Source: Rhynchopus euleeides | Lineage: Eukaryota > Euglenozoa > Diplonemea > Diplonemida > Diplonemidae | Direction: 5' to 3' | NCBI GenBank assembly: GCA_963210315.1 | Contig: OY723287.1 | Coordinates: 806,001-870,000 of the forward strand | Length of the DNA stretch: 64,000 bases | Shown: positions 32,521 to 43,854 of the stretch, piece after piece | How the letters are laid out: each line of letters begins with the position of its first letter | How positions within the stretch are numbered: the first letter of the stretch is position 1 | Notes under the pieces: model-generated | What the model saw: the letters and a program-made list of their open reading frames with translations, nothing else | Databases searched by the model: none | Told to the model about the DNA's origin: nothing | Made by a program: the position numbers and the translations under genes

Positions 32521-33241
32521 GGGCCGAGGGGGGGGGGGGGGGAGAGATTGCCGAGATCTCCCTGCCAAAGAGCTCCCAGCACTTCCCAGCACTTCACCTC
32601 CCCCAGCCGACTTCCCTGCCCCCCCCCCCCCGCCCCACCCACACCCCACCCTACCGCACCCACCCATCGACGCTTTCCAGAAACAAAAAGAAAAGCTTCA
32701 CGCGTGTGTGTCTGATGAGATGTGTCGCGTGTGCAAGCTTGATCCGCCAAGCAAAAGTGAAGAAGGGGCCTGCCCTTTCAGGGCAGGCCTTTCGGACACT
32801 ACTGTAAAGCAACCAAACACAGCAAGCTTCACATGTATAGGTGTGTGCCCACTGAAGCAGGAAATAACCTTCCTTACCCCCCTCACCACCCCCTCACCCC
32901 AACCCTGTTGTAAAGCCCGAGCCCTAAGCTGTGTGCAATTGTTTTGTGCCTATTCTCCAACCCCACCCCACCCCCATTCCACCCCCCCTCTCTCTCTCTC
33001 TCTCTCCCACCCAACTATCCGCCCCCCCCCCCCCCTGCAACACCCCCTTTGTACCGTCTAAGCATATGTTGACCTTTGTTTCACCTTTGTTGGTTGCCCC
33101 CCCCCCCCCAGCTCCCCTCCATAAACCCCCTCCCACCCCCCCCTTTGACCCTGTCGCAGCAGCTTGCAGCTGCAGCAAAGGCCAATCCGGCAAAGCCTGG
33201 GTGGCCTGGTGGTTTGGGGGGGGGGGGGGTGGACCCTCCTG
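32521..33241. other. Spacer with poly-C/G and CT tracts
   Basis: No gene. Poly-G at about 32529-32545, poly-C near 32620 and 33020-33035, and a CT tract at 32988-33006. A short GC inverted pair, GGCCTGCCCTTTC / AGGGCAGGCC, is at about 32767-32790. Confidence 0.55.
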
Positions 33242-33934
33242 CACGGTGGGATCTTGTAAATTTTACATGTATAACTACAAGTATAATACATGTATTATAC
33301 ATGTATAATACTTGCATGTCAACTATTATACATGTATAATACATGTATATGCCTGAAATATACATGTAAAATACAGGTATATCAAGTAAAAATACATGTA
33401 TAATACTTGCATGTCAACTATTATACTTGTATTTTTACTTGATATACATGTAGTTTACATGTATATTTCAGGCATTTACATGTATTTTACATGTATAATA
33501 CTTGTCATGCAAGTATTATACATGTAAAATACTTGCATGACAAGTAAAATACTTGCATGCAAGTAAAATACATGTATTTTACTTGCATGCAAGTATTTTA
33601 CTTGTCATTCAAGTATTATACATGTATTTTACTTGTCATGCAAGTATTTTACATGTATAATACTTGCATGACAAGTATTATACATGTAAAATACATGTAA
33701 ATGCCTGAAATATACATGTAAACTACATGTATATCAAGTAAAAATACAAGTATAATAGTTGACATGCAAGTATTATACATGTATTTTTACTTGATATACA
33801 TGTATTTTTACATGTATATTTCAGGCATATACATGTATTATACATGTATAATAGTTGACATGCAAGTATTATACATGTATAATACATGTATATACTTGTA
33901 GTTATACATGTAAAATTTACAAGATCCCACCGTG
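33242..33934. repeat. 693-bp near-perfect palindrome of TACATGTA/TGCATGCA units
   Basis: The left end CACGGTGGGATCTTGTAAAT is mirrored at the right end, and the two arms match nearly base for base to a centre at about 33588 (ACTTGCATGCAAGT). The arms are themselves made of small palindromes (TACATGTA, TTGCATGCAA) and ATTATAC spacers. No reading frame. See findings. Confidence 0.9.
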
Positions 33935-34081
33935 TGTGTATGAGAGATAGTTGGGGCTTTGCTCTAAAGTGCGGAGACAGGTGAGCCGCCTACGAATATA
34001 TAGGTTGGAAACCTGACACACTTTGACACTTTGACCAAGCGAACATCATAGTTCGCTTGGTGCAACCCCTATGACACTACT

Positions 34082-34194
34082 GGGGGGGGATCTTCGCTAC
34101 GGGGTGATCGCCAGTGCATTTTTGGTGCATTTCCTGTTGAATTCGGTGAAAACTGACGAAGATTGACGAAGAATAACGACCAGCGAAGACCCCC
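34082..34194. mobile_element. MITE-like element, GGGGTCTTCGCTAC family, copy 2
   Basis: The ends are a G run plus ATCTTCGCTACGGGGTGATC and its inverse GCGAAGACCCCCC. The interior matches copy 1. The target duplication is unclear (possibly ACTG). Confidence 0.75.
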
Positions 34195-34955
34195 CACTGA
34201 AATAGCAATTCAATTGGGAACAACAATCCATGTGTGTGCACGGCAGTGGAGAGTTGGCATCAAAAGCCAGAGTGTGCTCGATGTGTCTCTAGACCAATGT
34301 CAAAATACCCATGTGTGGAATCTGGTGTGTGTGGGTGTCTGTTACCTTTTTCTGCCACAATTCGCCTTTGTGGGACCCACAACAACGGCACAGCCAACAC
34401 GCAAAACGCACACGCACACACCCTCCTTCTGATTCCCACGCCACCCCCCCCGTGCCCCATTCTCCCTTAGATATATCTCCTCCCCCGTCTCCCTCCGGGT
34501 TCAACGCACACACAGAAACGTGCAACTTCTCTAAAAAAAAGCAAATTGCCTCCTCCTCTTCCGACTCCCCACTCCCCACCACCCCCGCCCCTCCCCCGAC
34601 ACTGTGTAAGAGCTGGCTGTGTGCTTCTATTCCGATTGCAGCACCGCATGCCCTGTAGAGTGAGGCCGTTTGAGTCGTTAACCTCACCCCCACCCCCACC
34701 CCCCACGCCCTGCATTGATTTTCGCTGCCTACCTTGGGTTGTGTGCAGAAGGGAGGCCCATCCCACACCCTTTATCTCTGACAGGGCTTACACGAAAAGG
34801 CCTTCACACACCAGCGCAAGGCTGACGCGCGTGGGCAGTCCGGCACGCACAGACAGAGAGGGCTGTGCCTGAGAAGCGTGCGACAGGCACGTCGGCGCGT
34901 GGTGGGCGCGCAGAGTGGGAGTGGGTGGGTGGGGGTGAAGGGGCAGTGACGAGCA
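34195..34955. other. Spacer before Nup50-like gene
   Basis: No recognised gene. Pyrimidine-rich with C4A repeats near 34685-34705. Confidence 0.5.
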
Positions 34956-37278
34956 ATGTCTCGAAAGAGAGCCGCCGACAAGCAGCTCATCAAGGATGAC
35001 CATGAGCGGGAGGAAGACGGGGCTGAGGTATGGCTGCCTGGTTATTGTTTGAGGTGTGGCGGGTGTGGCGGGAGGGGGGGGGGATTTTTCCTTTTTGAAC
35101 TGGGGGAGGGGGGGGTGGTGCAAGGCAAATCGTGCCACCAGCCCAGGCAGGTAGTCGGGTCGCCATCATTCAACGCATAGCACAACACACACACGCACCC
35201 CTTGCAGGCTGCCACACCAGCAGCACCGGCGCAGCAGCAGCATCAGGCAGCCCCTGAGGTCCTGGCGCAACGGAGGACGGTGCGGATCAAGCGGGAAAAT
35301 CTCCAACCGCAGGGTGGTATGCCTCGGAGAGAGCTGGGGTGGGGTGGGGGGGAGGGGGTGGGGAATGCAGACGGGGCATGCTGGGCCACCGCATAACCCG
35401 AGGTTCAAACGCGCCTCGCCGACACAGTGTGACACACACGTCTCAGAATATTTTTATAGTAGTTTAGACAACACCGAGCACTTGCTATTGGTGTGATCTT
35501 CGCTGTTGCACTTCTGTTATCACCAGTACTGCCCTCTCCCCAACCCGACACGCTGTGCACCCACAGGGCTTTTCAAGCGCATCAGCCTGCAGGCACCACC
35601 CGCCGATCCCGCAAGTCAAGGTTCTCCGCAGAAGGAACCTGCGGCACCGGCTGCAGGGGCATTTGCCTTCCCCCCCTTGAAGCCGGTGGAGCTGAAGCCT
35701 GCTGCTGCGGGGGGTGCGCCGGCGACTGCAGCCTTCAACTTCACCGCGCCGACGAGCCAGGGGGCAAAGTTCGGCCCCCCGCCGACGAAGGACGCTGCGG
35801 CATTTCCGCCGCTGCAGGCATCGTCGACGTTCGGCACGCTGGCGTCTGCATTCCAGCCGGCAGGGTCATCCCCGCTCAACAAGACCATCACAGGGTTTGC
35901 AGGGTTCGGTGCGACTGACAACAAGATGGCGAAGATCGCGTCCGCCTCCCCGCAGGAGGGGGGCTCCCCGGCGACGCCAGAGCCGTCGTCGACAGAGGTG
36001 TTCACACCCTCGGCACCGGCCTTCACCAAGCAGGACGATGCGGCGAAGCTGCTCGAGTCGCAGGGCCCTGCAGAGACAGCGGTGGAGGAGGAGAACACTG
36101 TCATCACCTTCGCACGCGTCCTCCTGAAGGAGGCCAACGAGGCCAAGAGTGGGTTCGAAGAGAAGTATGTGTGGCTCGGAGAGGTTGGGAGGAGGGGTGT
36201 GTTGCAGTGTGGCGCCAGTCTTCCAAGCGTGCAGCCAGGGGTGTTGTGCGGGGGAGGGGGACTTCGCGTCAGAAATGCGGGGCAGTGAGAAAATGCATGA
36301 GTATCATTGAAAGATGCGTATCTGTGTTCATTATGCCTCGCTGAACCGCTGTTGCAAAGGGGCAAAAAGCTTTGGCACACACACACACACACAGCGTCAC
36401 AGGGTGAACGGCTCTTCCCCATGGGGGCCCTCGCTACCAGTCACTACTCGTCACTGCTCGTCAGCCAGTGAGGGGAAGTGCGCCGTGGCTCACTTTTTCT
36501 CACTCAGTCACACTTGGTAGCGAAGGCCCCCCATGTCTGATATAATATACACTCACACATTGCCTGCCCATCCATCCTCCCCCCCTGCACAGAGGCGTCG
36601 GTCTGCTGCATGTGAACGAGCCTAAGGACACGACGAAAAAACCCCGCCTTGTGATGTGGTATGCACAGCACCGCCTGTATTGTCCTCTGGTGTCTTTTGG
36701 GCGATACCCTCTACTAATGACATGCCTGTGCCTGGGTTATTAATCGCTGTGGAGGTGACTGAATGGATTACCCTTCAGGTTGGGTTGGGACTCAGTAGTC
36801 ACTGTTTTGCCTCCGAGAGGGTGTGCTTGATAGCGTGCCCGGTTCTCGTGTTGTGTACTCTCGGGGGAACACTGTGCGATGCCAGCACGCTATCCCAAAC
36901 TACAATACGAGAGGGCGCGAATCTCTCCAAAGCGTGCACAGTCGGTTCGGAACCAGACATCACTATGAGCAGCCCACGTTGTGTTCCTGCTAGTCATACT
37001 ACAGCATGTTGTCAAAGAAGTGTGAAGAAAGTCCATCACACCACCCACCACACCGCTCTTGACGCAGGCGTGACCAGACGCAGAAGGTGATGCTCAATCT
37101 GACGATCGACAAGTCTTTCGCACTTGCCTCTCAAGAGCTGACCACGCCGTGCGCCTTTGCCTTTGTGACATACGACCAGGAGCTCAAGCGCAACCGGACA
37201 TACAGCCTGAGAGTGAAGAAGGGCATCAGCGTCGAACCCCTCTTCGACTACCTGAAGAAGCAGCTGGAGCAGAGCTGA
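34956..37278 (+). CDS. NUP50: Nup50-like nucleoporin with C-terminal Ran-binding domain (5 exons)
   Basis: Exons 34956-35027, 35208-35316, 35567-36164, 36593-36658 and 37068-37278 join in frame to give 351 residues. All four introns read GTATG...CAG. The N-terminus has the Nup50 importin-alpha-binding layout: a basic MSRKRAADKQL segment and, after the first intron, VLAQRRTVRIKR. The middle is Pro/Ala-rich with a few FG pairs (KFG, TFG, GFG). The C-terminus is a Ran-binding domain: TVITFARVLLKE, then GVGLLHV and PRLVMWRDQTQKVMLN across exons 4 and 5, ending in a Lys/Leu helix. Nup50 (yeast Nup2) helps release cargo from importin-alpha with Ran at the nuclear basket. Exon borders come from frame and motif continuity, not transcripts. 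Intron 3 contains an inverted-repeat element. Confidence 0.82.
36424..36531. mobile_element. Intronic MITE-like element, GGGGCCCTCGCTACC variant
   Basis: Lies in intron 3 of the Nup50-like gene. The ends GGGGGCCCTCGCTACC and GGTAGCGAAGGCCCCCC are inverted, and ATG follows both sides of the boundary. The interior has CGTCACTGCTCGTCAGCCAG. A diverged relative of the GGGGTCTTCGCTAC family. Confidence 0.65.
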
Positions 37279-38834
37279 GCTGGGCTTCCGGCAACACTCT
37301 CTCACACCCCACGTGGCTCCCCCTTGAGTCGCACTCCCCTTGAGAGGGGCAGCGAGCCCAGCAGACACAGTGTTCCATGCAGGTTTCAAAGGGCACGCTG
37401 AGGCTGTGCTCTGTCGTATCACCTCGCAGTGCCCCTGCAGCCCCATCTGGGGGGCTGATGGCAGGGTGGGTGGGTAGGGGTACAGGCAACGCGATGCCGT
37501 TAGTCTCTGTGGGGTCTGCTTGCATCAGACGAGGGGGGGGGCTTGTTTGGCAGGTCACGGGTGGGAGGAGTGAGGGGGTGGAGGCAGAGATTCTCCTGTC
37601 CGTCCACACCCTCTAAAAACCTCGCGCGTGTGTTGTGCTGCCTGCAAGGGGATGTGCGCCGACGGAGGGGATATTTTTTTCCCCCCCCGCCCGCCAGCAA
37701 AAGGTGTTTTTTCTGTGCATTTCCACACTCTGCTGCAAACAGAGAGAGATTGCTTATACGCCTTGTCTCCGGACCCTCTTCTTCCATTAGAATAACATTA
37801 AATAAAAAGGCAACCCTTCTGGCAACGCAATGCCCCCCTGTCAAAAAAAAGACAGCCCAAGCTTCGCTTGGGATCAGTCGATACCCCCCACCTCCCCCAC
37901 CCCTTCAAACCCACCCCCCCCCCCCCGATGCCACATGCCACGGTTGCTTATACTGTGTTGACATTCACCCCTCTTCCCACCCTCTATCACTCTCTCCCTC
38001 CTGTTGTCTTGACCTGCCTGATGTATGGGCAGGTTCCGTGCAACTGGCCCGATCGGCCATGCCACATCTGCAATCATTTTTAGATAGGTGGGGCCCCCTC
38101 ACCACCCCTCCAGCCACACGTGACTTCTCGCTGCGGTATGTTGTGGGGCATAGCATCGCGGTGGACAGAGGGGTGTCTCAGAAGGGGAGGGCTTGGGTGT
38201 GTTCTGCAACACGCTGCAACAAGGATAACTCGTCCGGGTGTGGGGTGTGGGCTGTACAGTAGACAGTGAAGGGGGGGGGGGGAGGGCAGCATCAGCGTTC
38301 GCTCGGGTGTTGGGGCCTGTGCTCAGCAGCGCAGCAAAAGATTAACGTCTGGGAGAGGGCGGTAGGGTGGGGTGGGGAGTTCTGTTGTGTCGGGCAGCGA
38401 ACAACGGTGTTGCAACGGCAAATGGTATGATACTTTTTTTGGAGCCCCCCCCCCCCCCAGGCCTGTGCCTAAGTCGGATGTAGATGTAAGGGTCGGCCTC
38501 AGGGAAAAAAAGTTCCCACTTTTTTCTTCCCATATTTTTGGTGGGGGTTTTTTTGGGGGTTTTTAGGGATTTTTTTTGGGGGGGGATATGCCTGGCCTTT
38601 TTTGGGCACGCTCCGCACCCCCGCTGACGCGGGTGATGTGCTGAGTGCCGTCCTGCAGCTGACCACGGTGCTCGTGGCCGCGGGTGGCTGTTTGGGCACT
38701 TCCGAGTTATTGTACAGCCTCCGTGAATAATCGGAGTCTGTGCAAGAACCGGAACTCGGAAGTGACGAAGACGAGGCCACGGGCGACCTCCCACGGGATG
38801 GCATCGCCCAGAGGCTTGCTCTCGAGCTCAAACC
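37279..38834. other. Spacer, no gene seen
   Basis: Poly-C and poly-G runs (37915-37928, 38268-38284, 38446-38459) and T/G-rich tracts near 38520-38585. Frames are low-complexity. Confidence 0.5.
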
Positions 38835-38899
38835 AACAGATGTTCACTACCGTGGCCTCCGGCGGCTGGGGGGCTCCGCCCCCCAGACCCCCCTGTGGC
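38835..38899 (-). repeat. Dispersed GC hairpin repeat, copy 9
   Basis: Canonical core on the minus strand. Confidence 0.85.
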
Positions 38900-38996
38900 G
38901 TGTCTTTGCGCGACAATATATCGTCCCCCCATGCGACATGTGCTATCTGTCAGTTGTGTTGTACTTGAGCGTATGCGACTATGGAGCCAGGCCAAC

Positions 38997-39061
38997 GGAC
39001 GTTCGCTACCGTGGCCTCCGGCGGCTGGGGGGCTCCGCCCCCCAGACCCCCCCTGTGGCTT
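38997..39061 (-). repeat. Dispersed GC hairpin repeat, copy 10
   Basis: About 162 bases after copy 9 in the same orientation, followed by the CAAGTCCTTGCGC box at 39081. Confidence 0.85.
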
Positions 39062-40647
39062 GTACCTGGTCTTGGAGCCAAGTCCTTGCGCGTACGGGGC
39101 TGTGGCATATCGGTTCCAGCACCCTCGCGGGAGGCTCCCATATCAGGCGAGATCCTGTAAAACAAAACGCAAAAAAAGGAGACCCCCAGCCCAGCTGTGA
39201 ATTGGTTGTGTGCAAATGCAGCAAAAGAACGTGTTTTCGCGCTGAAATACCATGTTCTAGGCTAAAAAAAGGGACCAGCGCCGAAGGAAAAAAAGTGGGA
39301 AAAAAGTTGGGTGTAAACTCTCGTTTTTGACGATTTTTGGCCATATTTAGGCACAGGCCTGCCCCCCCCCCCCTGCTGCAACCATATGTGAGAGAGATTC
39401 GAACCAGCCGAAACAAGAAAATGAATGGCCCTCCGACAGTCGAGTTCAAAGGAATGACGGCCGAAAAGGGCACACCGGTAGGTGAGTGTGTGCGTGGGGG
39501 GGGGGGGGGGGGATGTGGGGTCGGGGCGTCGGCACGCCGACAGAGGCATGCGTTGAACGAGAGAACGAATCGGACCCTCCAGCAAAAAAAATCCCAACCA
39601 AAGGCCTTGCTAAGGCCAGTCTCCCTCTGACCACCCCCAGGTGGCTCTCGGCACGCCTGGGGCTTGGGACGCTTGTGAGGGTGCGTGTAGGGGGGGTGGT
39701 GGTGGCTGGGGGTGGGGAGAGGGTCGTCACAGTGCCCCCCCTGCCACTCCCCCCCCCAAGCTATTCAGGAAGGAAAGTCGATGACGTGCCTTCGTTGTCT
39801 CTGTCTCTGCCCCACCACCTCCCCCAACCCACCCCTTTTGTGTATTGTCCCCATTGTGGGGAAGTATGGCGGAATCGGAGGAACGGAAAGAACATCATTG
39901 TCAAGTTGCCCACTGAGGGGTGTACAACCAGTTGCAGACGGAAATCCGTACTGGGGGCTGTGGAGATGGCAAGGTTCTGCATCACAGAGGGCAGGGCTTC
40001 GGGGGGGGGGGGGGGGGAGCAGAGGGCAGAGGGTCTGAGCCGCGCCAACGAAGCACACTGCCCTTCAGCAGTTTGAGGAGAGCCGGTGTTGTGCAGCTGG
40101 CCCTCCCCGCAGAGAGTTCAGCTTCGTCCAGACAATTGTTGAACTCTCATTGCCTTCTCCGTCTTCTCACCGTGTGCCGATGCAGTCGTTTACACCTCGA
40201 GTTACTGTGTGCGCAGCGCAGACTACCGTCTTGCAGTTCGCCCCCCTGAACACCTTGTCTTCTTCTGCAAAGAGGAGGAGCTGCCGTAACAGCTGTGGAA
40301 CCCCCGTCGCTCGCCACCAGCGTCACCTCCCTTCTGCACGTCTTCCGGCAGCTGCATCAGGCGGCCCAGCAGTGCCTCGTCATTCTGCTCCTTCGCCGGT
40401 CGGGTTTTGGAGAGACATCAGAGAAGTCTGATGGGGATTCGTAATGAATGGGTGTATTATACATACAGTACGCTTCTCAGAATTCTCGAGAATCCCGGCA
40501 TTTTTGGACTCCCTCAAGTGATGACTACCGAAACCCCCATATGTATGCATGTGTGTTGTCTTCAGTTCTCCCGGCGAAGATACCCACCACACCACACGGG
40601 CACACTTCCCCAACACGCAGACACGGGTGGTGTGCACTCAAACAGGC
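39062..40647. other. Spacer, no gene seen
   Basis: Several long poly-G/poly-C runs (39361-39372, 39497-39512, 40000-40017). No protein family recognised in either strand. Confidence 0.5.
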
Positions 40648-40917
40648 ATGCGTACAATGAGGAAGGCCGCCCTGTTGCTGGTGTGCTGGTGGGGTGCGCA
40701 GCTGGGATCAATCCGCCGTGAGGACTGCGGGGGGGTTTCGATGGATGGGTGCAAGACGTACACGCTAGGGGAGACCATCTACAACTTCGTGGGCACCTGG
40801 GGGATGCAGTGCAACGAGAACCCGCTGGTGGGGAAGTTGTGGTGGGTTAACGACCAGCCTGCGCAGTGCCCTGCCGGGTATGTGGAGTGTCCAGGGGTGA
40901 CGGTCGGTACCACATGA
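40648..40917 (+). CDS. Short predicted secreted protein, unknown
   Basis: An 89-residue frame starting MRTMRKAALLLVCWWGAQ: a basic start followed by a hydrophobic core that looks like a signal peptide. The mature part has cysteines at DCGG, DGCK, MQCN, QCP and ECPG, and two Trp residues (GTWGMQ, KLWWVN). Codon composition is GC-rich like the host genes. It ends abruptly and is followed 30 bases later by another coding-like frame, so it may be the first part of a longer gene interrupted by a frameshift or missing intron. No family recognised. Confidence 0.4.
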   Translation: MRTMRKAALLLVCWWGAQLGSIRREDCGGVSMDGCKTYTLGETIYNFVGTWGMQCNENPLVGKLWWVNDQPAQCPAGYVECPGVTVGTT

Positions 40918-40950
40918 CGAACCGGCAGACGGGGCTCCACCTGCAGAGCG

Positions 40951-41310
40951 ATGGGACAACATTGCGAATCTGATGAGGATAACATCCGACTTGCACAACA
41001 CCGCGCTGTCAAGGGTCGTCCCTCAGGACACACAGGTCCCAACAGCGACCGGGGGGAAGTTGACGAGGTGGCCGACCTGCTGCGGGCAGAGCTGCGGTGG
41101 GACCTGGATCACACGACGTACCGCATCCTCGAGTTCGAGGGGGCAATGTCGAGTGTGGTGTCGACCACCATGGAGCAGTGCCTGAAGCTGCGCCCGGACG
41201 GGACCGCTGCAAATGACGCTGCGAGGGCGGATTTCAAGAACCTGATTCTGACCTACGAGCCTGACTTCAGGAACCGCAACCCTATCCTATGCACTGCACT
41301 CCCTTGCTGA
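40951..41310 (+). pseudogene. Coding-like fragment after the secreted ORF
   Basis: An ATG-started frame of 119 residues. The second half (VADLLRAELRWDLDH ... ADFKNLILTYEPDF) has gene-like composition and probably helices, while the first half has more convincing composition in the neighbouring frame. This suggests one indel in what was a single gene running from 40648. Family unknown. Confidence 0.3.
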
Positions 41311-42664
41311 TGCGGATGGGTGTGGGTGTGTTTGCCCTGTCTTCCAACTCGCCTCCCCCGCGCGCTGCTCCCTCCCCTGAAGCTCGAGTATCGCAGTCGC
41401 AAGCGACAGGTCATGCAACAACATGTGAGGGGGATTGACCCCTCATTCACACAGACAGACAGGGACACTGACTCTCTTTGAGTGATTCTGGCATGATGAC
41501 GAACCCAGGTGAGTGACGACCTCCCTTAAGTGAGGCAGTGGCCCATCTGTATCAGATCAGCCATGCGGGGTGTCCATCCGGCACCGCAATGGTACAGGTG
41601 AGTGACATCACCCCCCCTTTAGCGAGTTGCGTGTCGAAGATGGACCCCCCTTGCCCGTAGGCGTGCGCTCCGTGGTGATGATGACCCAATGATGATAAAG
41701 CACGTACCAACACTGGAGACGTTGCTTCCTTGCTCCCCCACCGCGTGCTCCACCCCTATACCGACAGTTTGCTCCTCAGTGACAGCATGCCGCAACGCAA
41801 CACATTTATGGCAATCGTACCAAAGATTGGGTTGCTCGATATTTTTCCGACTCGGTGCGATCTGCACTGCTGTGCAGCAAAGCAGAGAAGAGGGGTGTGG
41901 CTGTTGCATCGCCTTTGATGTTTTGTTGTTGCTGGGTGGGGCTCCGCCCTGGTGGCTTGATTGCTTGACGGCTTGTAGAAAGGTTGCTTCCCGGTGATCA
42001 ACAAGGCTGCTGGCACCGCACATCACCATTTGGAAGGCACCCACCGACCACCTCTAGCCCTTCTATTTACCCAACTATGGACCTACCCCAATGATCAGAT
42101 CATCGCCGGTTTCGTCCAGCAGGCCTGCGTCCGTCAGACCTGAGATTTGTTTGTTTTTTTTCCGGGTTTGGCGCACAAACAACGCCTTATCTTTTTGGTG
42201 TGTCCGTCCCGAGTGCGTCCGCCACTCCAATGAGCAGAGCCGACCCTCCCCACCCGCCCCCTCTCTCTCTCTCCTCCCTTTGGCCCTCGTGTTTTCGAGC
42301 GCAGCCCCCCCCCCCCCCCCCCCCACCCACCCCTCCCCACTGGGGGACTTGGAGCCTTTTTGCCTTCACTCTCGACAACTAAGCCCCCCCTATCACCCCC
42401 CTCCCCCTGTTGGGCGGCACTTTACCCCCCCCCCCCCCCTTTGCTCACAACCTGCACAACGAGTGAAGGGTGATCATTCTTGTGCTCCCTTCTACTTCTA
42501 ATTTCACTACCCCCTCCCCCTTTGCTCCAGTCTTCTGCTTAGGAATCCCCCACCCCACCCAACGCAACCCCTCCTCCCCCACCCCGCTGTTTGCCCTGAC
42601 ACCACCCCCGCCCCTCCCTCCGCGATTGGCGCGCGTGCGTGCCGGACCCGAGCCAAGGTCTGGT
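41311..42664. other. Spacer before Atg10-like gene
   Basis: No gene. Contains a partial match to the 124-bp repeat (42165-42200), C runs of 20 and 14 (42306-42326, 42426-42440) and a pyrimidine-rich leader up to the ATG. Confidence 0.5.
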
Positions 42665-43297
42665 ATGACTATCGCCAAAGATGACTTCGTCAAGCTCTGC
42701 GCTGCCTTTGCCAGGTCACCCTTCCGGGCACGCGCTGGCTGGGCCCTGGCGCAGTGGGAGTGTGGGCCGCATGATGACCCGGAGATCTGCTACACCGGCC
42801 TGCGGTGCCGCGGCGCGGCGATGGGTGGCGGGCTCCGGTGTGACCTGGAGGTGTGCTGGCACCAGATCTACCGGGTCCCCGTGCTGGCTTTCAGCGCATA
42901 CACTGCAGAGGGGACACCTGTTTCTGCCGCACGCATCTTCGATCTGATCCGGAAGCCCGATGGGGTGACCGACACGGCTGACCTGTTCGGCATGCACCCC
43001 TCTTCGGTGCTGTCCGCTGCATCCCACCCCGTCACCCACATGGCCTGCAACGTGGTCCACCCCTGCGAAACCGCAAACGTCCTGAAGGTGCTGAACGCCA
43101 CCCCAGACACGCCTGCTTACCTCGATGCCTTCATCTCCTTTGCAGGAGCCATCCTGTCGCTCGACCCCTCGGTGAGCCAACCGCAGCCACAGCCCCAGCT
43201 CTGCCGGGCTGAGGCAGAAGCAGGGCAGGGCGGCAGCGAGGCGCCGCAACAGGGTGACAGTGGGGAGGACGAAGGCGGCCTCAGCCCTGCTGAGTGA
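42665..43297 (+). CDS. ATG10: Atg10/Atg3-family E2-like autophagy conjugating enzyme (Atg10 favoured)
   Basis: A 210-residue frame from the first in-frame ATG (GGTATGA). The N-terminus MTIAKDDFVKLCAAFAR fits the Atg10 start helix. WHQIYRVPVLAFSAY matches the strand pair before the active site, and SHPVTHMACNVVHPCET gives the catalytic Cys134 in the HPC motif. YLDAFISFAGAILSL fits the closing helix. Atg10 transfers Atg12 from Atg7 to Atg5; Atg3 does the same for Atg8 to lipid. Length, the YRVPVL motif and the missing long Atg3 insert favour Atg10. The C-terminal 40 residues are a Gln/Glu/Gly-rich tail of unknown role. It lies 558 bases upstream of the BCS1 gene on the same strand. Confidence 0.75.
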   Translation: MTIAKDDFVKLCAAFARSPFRARAGWALAQWECGPHDDPEICYTGLRCRGAAMGGGLRCDLEVCWHQIYRVPVLAFSAYTAEGTPVSAARIFDLIRKPDGVTDTADLFGMHPSSVLSAASHPVTHMACNVVHPCETANVLKVLNATPDTPAYLDAFISFAGAILSLDPSVSQPQPQPQLCRAEAEAGQGGSEAPQQGDSGEDEGGLSPAE

Positions 43298-43854
43298 CCA
43301 GGCCTCCCGCCTGTAGGCGGTGAGGGTGTGTGTGTGGAGGAGCGGCGTGCGTACCATATGGGCTTGAAGGGGAGGTCCAGATCAGGTGCCGCCGATGGTT
43401 TTCAAAAACATATTTCACGTGTGTGTCTGGGGGGAGAGACCGGTGGTGTGCGTGTGTGTGTTTTGCTGCAAAAAACAAATACGGCAGTGGGTTGCCCTCC
43501 CGCGCTGTACCCTCCCCCCTCCTCCACCGAATCCTGCTCCGCTCTATCTCATCTCTCCCATCTCTTCTTCTTCTCTTTGAAGACTTTCACCCCCACGCGA
43601 GGAATTTTTTGGCGCGCAAAACCAACACCCCCCTTTCCCTCTCTTCTTCTCAGCTACCCTACCCTGCCCGACCCTTCCCTCCCTCTCGCAGCCCAGTTAC
43701 GGCCATCACAGGCCAAACGCCTGGACTGCACAGCCTTCATATCGAGTGAAGGGAGGCCAGCCCAACTAGGTTACCTTTTCTTCGACTTCACCATCCCCCC
43801 CCCTGGTGTTGGACCACAGGAGACAGCCCCCCTCCCCACCCTCTCCTGCATGCG
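43298..43854. other. Intergenic region with pyrimidine tract
   Basis: The last 350 bases before the BCS1 ATG are C/T-rich (TCTTCTTCTTCTC near 43560, CCCCCCCC near 43796), as expected of a trans-splice acceptor region. No gene. Confidence 0.5.

Noticed and set aside
33076-33365. Small frames running into the palindrome
   Set aside because: Translation of TACATGTA repeats (Tyr-Met-Cys-Thr runs) only. Not a protein gene.
39385-39425. GGTTCGAATC on the minus strand, like a tRNA T-loop
   Set aside because: The flanking five-base stems are not complementary and no other tRNA parts are nearby.
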